Source of the DNA: IMCC26077 sp964561165
Lineage (GTDB): Bacteria > Actinomycetota > Actinomycetes > Nanopelagicales > Nanopelagicaceae
Direction of reading: 5' to 3'
Length of the DNA stretch: 5,561 nt
Assembly: GCA_964561165.1 (NCBI GenBank)
Contig: CAZLOJ010000059.1
Span: forward strand, 1 to 5,561
How positions within the stretch are numbered: position 1 is the stretch's first letter; each line of letters begins with the position of its first letter. A model generated the notes under the pieces. It did no database searches, was not told the origin of the DNA, and saw nothing but the letters and a program-made list of their open reading frames with translations. This document shows positions 1 through 4,374 of this stretch, piece after piece. The position numbers were made by a program, and so were the translations under genes.

Positions 1-29
1 CGGTGCTCTACCAGTTGAACTACTGCCCT
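1..29 (-). tRNA. tRNA-Trp (CCA expected), 5' part only, cut by the window edge
   Basis: Read on the minus strand, this stretch begins with acceptor strand AGGGCAG, followed by T8-A9, D-stem GTTC, D-loop AACTGGTA, D-stem GAGC, and then A and CCG at the start of the anticodon stem. The two D-stem halves pair (with one G-U). The order and bases match bacterial tRNA-Trp closely. The anticodon itself lies off the window, so the identity rests on similarity to known tRNA-Trp sequences and on context: in actinobacteria tRNA-Trp commonly lies between aspC and secE-nusG, and aspC is indeed the next gene here, divergently oriented. I infer that secE and nusG follow to the left of base 1. Confidence 0.82.
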
Positions 30-49
30 CCAGCGCTTCGCGACCCTCA

Positions 50-65
50 CTTCTTCACGAAGAAG
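50..65. repeat. Near-perfect 16-bp inverted repeat ahead of tRNA-Trp
   Basis: CTTCTTC and GAAGAAG face each other across a 2-base centre (AC), so the DNA is an almost perfect dyad. In RNA it could form a 6-bp stem with a 4-base loop. It lies 21 bases upstream of the mature tRNA-Trp 5' end, inside the expected leader if transcription starts further upstream. It could be a leader processing hairpin or a protein-binding dyad; nothing in the sequence decides between these. Confidence 0.4.
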
Positions 66-80
66 GGCTGGCCACGAGAG

Positions 81-108
81 GAGCTAGGCCGAGGAGTTTA
101 CGGGTCAA
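81..108 (-). promoter_or_regulatory. Weak candidate promoter for tRNA-Trp (and downstream secE-nusG)
   Basis: On the minus strand, TTGACC (103-108) resembles a sigma-70-type -35 box. TAGCTC (81-86) lies 16 bases downstream as a poor -10 match. A start near base 75 would give a leader of about 45 bases holding the 50-65 inverted repeat. The -35 match is good but the -10 lacks the final T, so this is only a candidate. Confidence 0.25.
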
Positions 109-120
109 TGTGGGTGAGGG

Positions 121-160
121 TCTAATTGGGTCTGATTGGGTCTGATTGGGTCTAGTGGGC
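121..160. repeat. 10-bp tandem repeat, four copies
   Basis: Four consecutive decamers occur: TCTAATTGGG, TCTGATTGGG, TCTGATTGGG and the degenerate TCTAGTGGGC. The two central copies are identical. The array lies between the divergent tRNA-Trp and aspC genes, about 60 bases before the aspC start. The period is close to one DNA helical turn, which would place each copy on the same face; a binding role is only a possibility. The period is not a multiple of three, which argues against this stretch being coding sequence. Confidence 0.8.
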
Positions 161-186
161 TCCGATGGGGCCATCCGATGGGGCCA
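161..186. repeat. 13-bp perfect tandem duplication
   Basis: TCCGATGGGGCCA occurs twice without a gap (161-173 and 174-186), directly after the 10-bp repeat. The unit resembles the preceding decamer (TCTGATTGGG against TCCGATGGGG), so both arrays may descend from one slipped motif. It ends 33 bases before the aspC start codon and may lie in its promoter or 5' leader. Confidence 0.8.
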
Positions 187-219
187 GCCATTTGCGGGAA
201 ACATGGCAGGATTACCGCC

Positions 220-1428
220 ATGTCTACCCCTGCCAAGCCCCGTATTTCCACGCGCATAGCCGCGATCGCCGAGTCCGCAACCTTGGCTGTTGATGGGAAA
301 GCGAAAGCGCTTAAAGCTGCCGGTCGACCCGTCATTGGCTTTGGCGCAGGCGAGCCAGACTTTCCAACGCCTGGGTACATTCTGGATGCTGCGGAGAAAG
401 CGGTGCGTGTGGTTGCCAATCACCGCTACACGCCAACTCCTGGACTTCCTGAATTACGTCAAGCAATTGTTGCTAAGACGCTACGGGATTCACACTTTGA
501 AATTTCTGTTGACAATGTTTTAGTAACAAATGGTGGCAAACAAGCGGTCTACCAATCCATTGCAACGATCGTTGATAAAGGTGACGAAGTAATTCTCCCG
601 GCTCCATATTGGACTACATATCCGGAATGTATCCGTCTAGCTGGTGGAATTCCGGTTGAAGTTTTTGCCGATGAGAAGAGCAACTACTGCGTGAGCGTGG
701 AACAGCTAGAGGCCGCACGCACACCGAAGACAAAGGCGATGATCTTTTGTTCGCCTAGTAATCCAACCGGATCTGTATACACAGTAGAACAAGTGAAGGC
801 AATTGGCCAGTGGGCACATAAGCATGGCATTTGGATTATTACCGATGAGATTTATGAGCATCTCCGATACGACGGAGTTGAGGCGCCATCGCTTCCAGTA
901 TTACTTCCTGAGCTTGCAGACCAAACAATTATCCTCAATGGAGTGGCTAAGACTTACGCAATGACTGGCTGGCGCGTTGGTTGGATGATTGGTCCAAAGG
1001 ATGTCATCAAAGCTGCAACTAATCTTCAATCTCATTTAACTAGTAACGTATCAAATGTCGCTCAGCGCGCAGCCATCGCAGCGCTTACTGGAGATCTCAC
1101 TGCTGTCGATGAAATGAAATTTGCATTCGATCGCCGAAGGAAACTCATCGTAAAGATGCTCAATGAGATTGATGGTTTTGAATGTCCGATGCCGCAAGGT
1201 GCGTTCTATGTTTACCCTGCAGTTCACAAAGTGCTTGGGCGAGAAATCCGCGGAAAAAAACCTATGACAAGCGCTGAACTTGCGACTGTAATTCTCGATG
1301 AAGTAGAAGTTGCAGCAGTGCCAGGTGAGGCCTTTGGCCCGTCGGGATATCTACGTTTCTCTTACGCGCTCAGCGATGAAGATATCGTCGAAGGAATCTC
1401 ACGAATCAAAAAGCTCATCAACGGTTAA
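220..1428 (+). CDS. aspC: Pyridoxal-phosphate aspartate aminotransferase, class I subgroup 1-beta (possibly also prephenate aminotransferase)
   Basis: This 402-residue cytosolic enzyme should transfer the amino group between aspartate and 2-oxoglutarate using pyridoxal phosphate. Fold type I landmarks occur in order: GEPDF (44-48), GGKQA (105-109), PYW (129-131), NPTG (181-184), TDEIYEHL with Asp209 and Tyr212, the cofactor lysine Lys244 in AKTYAMTGWR, and the carboxylate-binding Arg379 in LRFSY. Lys107 and Thr21 align with the residues that recognise the acidic side chain in the Thermus subgroup 1-beta enzyme, where prephenate is also used, so a second role in arogenate/tyrosine synthesis is plausible. 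I chose ATG 220 because GGCAGG lies 9 bases upstream and the family N-terminus starts about here; an in-frame TTG at 136 would translate the tandem repeats. The first 140 coding bases are about 61% GC against about 41% at 481-620 (hand counts). Neighbours: tRNA-Trp diverges from it and murB converges on it. Confidence 0.93.
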   Translation: MSTPAKPRISTRIAAIAESATLAVDGKAKALKAAGRPVIGFGAGEPDFPTPGYILDAAEKAVRVVANHRYTPTPGLPELRQAIVAKTLRDSHFEISVDNVLVTNGGKQAVYQSIATIVDKGDEVILPAPYWTTYPECIRLAGGIPVEVFADEKSNYCVSVEQLEAARTPKTKAMIFCSPSNPTGSVYTVEQVKAIGQWAHKHGIWIITDEIYEHLRYDGVEAPSLPVLLPELADQTIILNGVAKTYAMTGWRVGWMIGPKDVIKAATNLQSHLTSNVSNVAQRAAIAALTGDLTAVDEMKFAFDRRRKLIVKMLNEIDGFECPMPQGAFYVYPAVHKVLGREIRGKKPMTSAELATVILDEVEVAAVPGEAFGPSGYLRFSYALSDEDIVEGISRIKKLING

Positions 1429-1429
1429 T

Positions 1430-1447
1430 CCACTCTTCACAGAGTGG
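1430..1447. terminator. Symmetric hairpin between the convergent stops of aspC and murB, likely bidirectional terminator
   Basis: CCACTCT (1430-1436) pairs perfectly with AGAGTGG (1441-1447) around a 4-base loop. The aspC stop is at 1426-1428, and the murB stop complement (tca, 1437-1439) forms most of the loop. Neither side has an immediate run of T, so this is not a classical intrinsic terminator; many actinobacterial terminators are described as lacking a T tract. With only 8 bases between the two genes it is the only place a shared terminator could sit. Confidence 0.5.
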
Positions 1448-2444
1448 CGCCGATGAGCTGCACCTCAGGCACAAGACGTATGCCAAAGTTATCTTCAACT
1501 GCTTTTTGACATTTATGGGCTAAGCCAAGAATATCTTCGCTTGTTGCATCCGCCGCATTGGTTATGGCAAGCACATGTTTGGTAGAGATACCAGCGCCGC
1601 CAAACCGTTCTCCTTTAGCTATGCCTGAACGCTCCAACAACCATGCCGCTGATAATTTCACTGAACCATCTGCATTGGGCCACTTGGGTGCATCCTCCGG
1701 TAGCGCTGCAGCGCGCTCGGGTGAAACAGAAGGATTGACGAAGAATGAACCTGCAGACCATGAATCATGGTCACTCTCAGAGAGCACCATTCCCTTACGC
1801 GCTCTGATTGCAAGGGTTCGCTCGCGAACTTGCGAGACCGGAGCGCGTTCGCCCTTGGACACTCCCAGCTCGTTCGCTAATTCTGGGTACGTAATCGGAA
1901 TCGAGAGCTCCCCCTTCTTAAGCTGCACTGTGACATCGAGAATCACATAACGATTGCGTTCTTCCTTGAATAATGAGGTGCGATAACCAAATGCACATTG
2001 ATTAGCAGTAAAAGTCTTCTGCTCTTTCGCGCTCCGATCCCAGGTACGAACGCGAGCTACTACCGCTGAGAACTCTTGACCATATGCACCAATGTTTTGG
2101 ATTGGCGCTGCGCCTACTTTTCCAGGGATTCCACTTAACGTTTCTAAACCAGAAAAGCCCGCCGCAACAGTTTGGGCCACAAATTCATCCCACTGCACGC
2201 CAGCTGCGACAGTAATCATTCCGCCCGAGCAAGCGTCATAATCCAACTGGCTTCCTTTTGTATTCACGACAAGAACGGTTCCGTTATATGGGGCGTCGGC
2301 CGCCAGAATGTTAGAGCCACCACCAATAACGTGAATATCTGGATTGGTAGATAAAGCGTTCACAATAACTTCTTCAGAATCACCAATTATTACGTTCGAA
2401 ATTTCGCCACCCACGCGGAAGGTGGTCAATTCGGCGAATCTCAT
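1437..2444 (-). CDS. murB: UDP-N-acetylenolpyruvoylglucosamine reductase (MurB, type I)
   Basis: This cytosolic FAD enzyme uses NADPH to reduce UDP-GlcNAc-enolpyruvate to UDP-N-acetylmuramate, the second committed step of peptidoglycan precursor synthesis. The 335 residues are close to the E. coli length. FAD-binding landmarks are TTFRVGG (7-13), GGGSNIL (41-47) and SGIPGKVGAAPIQNIGAYGQE (104-124), the last being type I-like. Expected catalytic residues are present: Arg155 in GYRTS, Ser233 in AGSFF and Glu327 in PEV. The ATG at 2444 starts a slightly short N-terminus, but TTFRVGG follows within seven residues as in relatives. The best ribosome-binding match, GGAGG at 2457-2461, lies 12 bases upstream and overlaps the end of the glycosyltransferase gene, 9 bases away; a closer AGAG is weaker. 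It is the last gene of the minus-strand series and ends in the hairpin shared with aspC. Confidence 0.96.
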   Translation of the reverse strand: MRFAELTTFRVGGEISNVIIGDSEEVIVNALSTNPDIHVIGGGSNILAADAPYNGTVLVVNTKGSQLDYDACSGGMITVAAGVQWDEFVAQTVAAGFSGLETLSGIPGKVGAAPIQNIGAYGQEFSAVVARVRTWDRSAKEQKTFTANQCAFGYRTSLFKEERNRYVILDVTVQLKKGELSIPITYPELANELGVSKGERAPVSQVRERTLAIRARKGMVLSESDHDSWSAGSFFVNPSVSPERAAALPEDAPKWPNADGSVKLSAAWLLERSGIAKGERFGGAGISTKHVLAITNAADATSEDILGLAHKCQKAVEDNFGIRLVPEVQLIGATL

Positions 2445-2453
2445 AACTCTAGA

Positions 2454-3140
2454 TTACCTCCGCGGTGCAAGAATCCCTAGATTCCCGCGGAAGCGCTTGA
2501 GTAGTCGTTGATAATTCTCTTTCGAGTTCTTCTCTCGGTATGCGCTGTCTACATCGTGGTAACCATGATGGCGCTCTTGAGTCAGTGGCAATTCGATCTG
2601 CATTAATCGACCACCAGCCTCACGCATAGCAAGCGATAATTCCAAGTCAGCATTTCGATAGTACTTAGCGCTGGGATTGGCGCCTACAGATTTAGTGAAC
2701 TCGCGATCGACAGCCATGAAGTATCCAAAAATTACATCCACTTCACCAGGTCCCTTATCGACAACTGAACGCCATTCATCATCAAGATCAATCAGCCCAC
2801 CACGCCAACCAACCCCGACGAAACCCTCGGCTAACTTCGAAATTACATCCGGAAAAGGGTTGCCCATAAATCGAGTAGAGGAATCCATCAAAACTAGAAA
2901 ACGAGTGTCCACTTCGCCGAGAATGAGATTCACCGCATTCGACCAACCAAGTTTCTGTTTTACGTAATGGATGTGGATGCGAGGAGATAGATTCTCAAGC
3001 GGTCCAAATTCTTGCTTGCCATTAACCAAGACAAATAGTGGGACGCCTGAGTTATCTAGAATCGAATTAATCGAAAGAATCGCATCCTCGAGAAAGCCGT
3101 CGACAATAATGGTTGCTGTTATATCGCTCTCAGAAATCAC
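2454..3140 (-). CDS. GT-A/family-2-type glycosyltransferase, substrate unknown
   Basis: The 228-residue protein has no signal peptide or membrane segment, so a cytosolic or peripheral enzyme is likely. The N-terminus (ITATIIVDGF, 7-16) and the region around GWSNAVNLIL (65-74) look like the nucleotide-sugar half of GT-A folds. LVLMDSS (82-88) sits where the metal-binding DXD normally lies but is DSS. Later blocks FGYFMAVDR (138-146), YYRNADLELSL (160-170) and a His-rich ERHHGYHDVDS (189-199), ending with KENYQRLLKRF, resemble a set of uncharacterised actinobacterial family-2 glycosyltransferases as I recall them. The start is GTG at 3140; it overlaps the hadB stop as GTGA and no ATG occurs before residue 85, so coupled translation is likely. 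It lies 9 bases ahead of murB, which suggests an envelope sugar role (inference). Donor and acceptor cannot be read from sequence, and the enzyme could be degenerate. Confidence 0.7.
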   Translation of the reverse strand: MISESDITATIIVDGFLEDAILSINSILDNSGVPLFVLVNGKQEFGPLENLSPRIHIHYVKQKLGWSNAVNLILGEVDTRFLVLMDSSTRFMGNPFPDVISKLAEGFVGVGWRGGLIDLDDEWRSVVDKGPGEVDVIFGYFMAVDREFTKSVGANPSAKYYRNADLELSLAMREAGGRLMQIELPLTQERHHGYHDVDSAYREKNSKENYQRLLKRFRGNLGILAPRR

Positions 3141-3535
3141 AGTTGAACTCGAGCCTTTGTTTGGGTGAGCACTTTGACGCCATTACATGTCGCATTAACG
3201 TCGATGATGATCTGATCACCTTCAATGGCGCTAATTTTTCCGGTAAAAGTAAGCGGAACATCTTCACCCGCGGGGACAACTACAGGCTTTGCAAAGCGAG
3301 TTGAGAATTCAGTGAGCGATTTCTCACTGCCGACCCAGTTTCGAATCGCTTCACCGGCGAGCGCCATCGTATACATCCCATGGGCAATCACATTTGGTAA
3401 TCCAACTGATTGTGCAAAGGCTTCATCTTGATGAATCGGATTTTGATCACCACTGGCATCTGCATATTGCTTTAGAGCACTCCGGTTTACTGTGAAAGTT
3501 TTCTCCGTAAATTCATGACCGACGCTCCAGCTCAT
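3137..3535 (-). CDS. hadB: MaoC-family (R)-3-hydroxyacyl-ACP dehydratase, catalytic subunit (HadB-like)
   Basis: This 132-residue single hot-dog protein should dehydrate (3R)-hydroxyacyl-ACP to the trans-2-enoyl form, or run the reverse hydration on acyl-CoA. The hydratase-2 signature is intact: YADASGDQNPIH (24-35), with the catalytic Asp of GDQNP and the His of PIH, followed by NVIAHGMYTMAL. I chose ATG 3535 over an upstream in-frame candidate at 3568 because the strong AGAGGAGA lies 6 bases upstream, MSWSVG is a natural family start, and it gives a 4-base ATGA overlap with the stop of the partner gene. In mycobacteria HadB is the catalytic subunit in a heterodimer with HadA; the upstream neighbour has the partner's features. 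The 3' end overlaps the glycosyltransferase start by 4 bases. Confidence 0.88.
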   Translation of the reverse strand: MSWSVGHEFTEKTFTVNRSALKQYADASGDQNPIHQDEAFAQSVGLPNVIAHGMYTMALAGEAIRNWVGSEKSLTEFSTRFAKPVVVPAGEDVPLTFTGKISAIEGDQIIIDVNATCNGVKVLTQTKARVQL

Positions 3536-3933
3536 GATTGTTCTCCTCTGAAAACCAGAGTCGACCAAGTAGACGAAATGTTCTCGCCATCTAGCGCCGA
3601 GATGAAATCTGTTCGAATCGAGACAAACTCATTACCCGCTAATTTCTTGTAGCTTTCAATCTCACTCGAGTATGAAAGCTCGTCTCCTGCGCGCACGTTC
3701 CTGTGATGTAAAAAACGTTGATCACCATGAACTACGCGCGCCCAATCAAATCCAATTGTTGGTAGGAATTCTTCAGCTGCAGCTACTGAAAAAGAGATGA
3801 GGAATGTAGGTGGTGTAAATCGAGGATCCGCCTCAATAGCCGAGGCAAAAGTTGAGATAGCTTCAGCGGTTACAAGACGAGTATGTTGCGAAGAAAATCG
3901 GCGCCCGACTAAATCGGGGCCGTGCACTGCCAT
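3532..3933 (-). CDS. hadA: MaoC N-terminal-domain protein, non-catalytic dehydratase subunit (HadA-like), shortened
   Basis: This 133-residue hot-dog protein resembles the substrate-holding subunit of the HadAB type dehydratase. Family landmarks are PPTF (41-44), RVVHGDQRFLHHR (66-78) and RAGDEL (81-86). It has no GDxNPxH signature, as expected for the non-catalytic partner. Compared with Streptomyces-type homologues as I recall them, the stretch between FASAIE (29-34) and PPTF is about 16 residues shorter, so the loop usually written GDPNPxYxD... is missing; total length is 133 instead of about 150. The frame is intact and the rest is well conserved, so this looks like a real short form, not a pseudogene. 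It starts 3 bases after the rpmG stop, with GGGAG about 12 bases upstream inside rpmG, and overlaps hadB as ATGA, fitting a 1:1 complex. Confidence 0.82.
   Translation of the reverse strand: MAVHGPDLVGRRFSSQHTRLVTAEAISTFASAIEADPRFTPPTFLISFSVAAAEEFLPTIGFDWARVVHGDQRFLHHRNVRAGDELSYSSEIESYKKLAGNEFVSIRTDFISALDGENISSTWSTLVFRGEQS
3542..3549 (-). promoter_or_regulatory. Strong ribosome binding site of hadB
   Basis: AGAGGAGA on the minus strand, with its AGGAG core at 3543-3547, lies 7 bases before ATG 3535. It decides that start over the in-frame upstream candidate at 3568, which would lie before this site. It is located inside the end of hadA. Confidence 0.8.
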
Positions 3934-3936
3934 GGA

Positions 3937-4107
3937 TTAACGGCTCTCCCGGTGGAGCGTGCTGGCTTTGCAACGTGGGCAGAACTTCTTCATTTCGAGA
4001 CGGTCAGGATCGTTACGACGATTCTTCTTCGTTATGTAGTTGCGCTCTTTGCAATCCACGCAGGCCATGGTGATCTTGGGGCGGATATCCGCGCTCTTAC
4101 TGGCCAT
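3937..4107 (-). CDS. rpmG: 50S ribosomal protein L33, zinc-ribbon (four-cysteine) form
   Basis: This 56-residue basic protein of the large ribosomal subunit has the usual L33 length. The core ERNYITKKNRRNDPDRLEMKK is typical, and two Cys pairs, CVDC (16-19) and CPRC (43-46), form the zinc-binding C+ version. Actinobacteria often also carry a zinc-independent C- paralogue elsewhere; none is in this window. The ATG at 4107 is certain: AAGGAG lies 7 bases upstream and MASKSADIRPK is the normal start. The reading frame stays open upstream through the tRNA-Met gene, but that extension has no L33 similarity. The gene follows tRNA-Thr and tRNA-Met and precedes hadA by 3 bases, the standard actinobacterial neighbourhood. 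Confidence 0.97.
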   Translation of the reverse strand: MASKSADIRPKITMACVDCKERNYITKKNRRNDPDRLEMKKFCPRCKASTLHRESR

Positions 4108-4114
4108 CGTCGTA

Positions 4115-4120
4115 CTCCTT
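4115..4120 (-). promoter_or_regulatory. Ribosome binding site of rpmG
   Basis: AAGGAG lies 7 bases before ATG 4107 and fixes the start of rpmG. It is immediately preceded by TATATAT (4121-4127), which would be a -10-like box but leaves too little room for a leader carrying this site. Confidence 0.85.
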
Positions 4121-4202
4121 ATATATAGAGATCGTGCGGGAGGAAGGTTACCTGCCCACCTCGCTCTTTCGGAAATTGCGCCCGGTTGCCCGGTCAAACT
4201 GG

Positions 4203-4276
4203 TAGCGGAGGCCGGATTTGAACCGGCGACACAGCGATTATGAGCCGCTTGCTCTACCAAGCTGAGCTACCCCGCC
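4203..4276 (-). tRNA. Elongator tRNA-Met (CAU), CCA encoded just after it
   Basis: A full cloverleaf folds in 74 bases: acceptor GGCGGGG with CTCCGCT (including G-U pairs), D-stem GCTC/GAGC, anticodon stem AGCGG/TCGCT, loop CTCATAA with anticodon CAT at 4240-4242, T-stem GCCGG/CCGGC with loop TTCAAAT, and discriminator A. The next three bases on the minus strand (4202-4200) are CCA, so the 3' end is encoded. It lacks the three G-C pairs at the base of the anticodon stem and the unpaired first position of initiator tRNA, so it is an elongator type. A lysidine-modified tRNA-Ile also has CAU; the position next to tRNA-Thr and rpmG favours Met. Confidence 0.93.
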
Positions 4277-4277
4277 G

Positions 4278-4350
4278 AGCCCCCCAACGGAATCGAACCG
4301 TTGACCTTTTCCTTACCATGGAAACGCTCTACCTACTGAGCTAGGGGGGC
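4278..4350 (-). tRNA. tRNA-Thr (GGU)
   Basis: A full cloverleaf folds in 73 bases: acceptor GCCCCCC/GGGGGGC, D-stem GCTC/GAGC, anticodon stem TTTCC/GGAAA, loop ATGGTAA giving anticodon GGT, T-stem AACGG/CCGTT with loop TTCGATT, and discriminator T. No CCA follows; after one base (4277) the tRNA-Met gene starts. It lies 24 bases downstream of the phoH stop and probably begins a transcript that includes tRNA-Met. Confidence 0.95.
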
Positions 4351-4366
4351 AGATCTGAAGGCCACT

Positions 4367-4372
4367 AGGGTA
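4367..4372 (-). promoter_or_regulatory. Candidate -10 element for the tRNA-Thr/tRNA-Met unit
   Basis: TACCCT on the minus strand fits the TANNNT pattern of actinobacterial sigma-70 promoters and lies 16 bases before the tRNA-Thr 5' end, giving a leader of about 10 bases. It overlaps the space just after the phoH stop (4375-4377). No convincing -35 hexamer lies 16-18 bases upstream, inside phoH, so confidence is low. Confidence 0.35.
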
Positions 4373-4374
4373 CC

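Noticed and set aside
121..186. CRISPR-like or attachment-site interpretation of the repeats
   Set aside because: Units are 10 and 13 bases and directly adjacent, with no spacers, no cas genes and no integrase or mobile gene nearby, and the tRNA-Trp 3' end is outside the window.
136..219. In-frame upstream extension of aspC beginning at TTG 136
   Set aside because: It would translate the tandem repeats, has no similarity to the aminotransferase family and lacks a better ribosome binding site; ATG 220 has GGCAGG upstream and matches the family start.
1558..1950. 130-residue plus-strand reading frame opposite murB
   Set aside because: It is antisense to a fully conserved enzyme, has low-complexity Ser/Arg/Pro composition and resembles no family I know; it is a shadow frame.
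2677..3431. Several plus-strand reading frames of 60-100 residues opposite the glycosyltransferase and hadB
   Set aside because: All mirror well-supported minus-strand genes and show no family motifs.
4121..4127. TATATAT as a dedicated -10 box for rpmG
   Set aside because: It touches the ribosome binding site, so transcription from it would start inside or after AAGGAG, and no -35 hexamer stands at the right distance. It more likely keeps the ribosome site unstructured.
4192..4197. TTGACC just after tRNA-Met as a -35 box for the rpmG operon
   Set aside because: The positions 16-18 bases downstream read TTCCGA or similar, with no acceptable -10.
4108..4260. 51-residue N-terminal extension of rpmG
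   Set aside because: It runs through the tRNA-Met gene; L33 is about 55 residues and the ATG at 4107 has a strong AAGGAG site.
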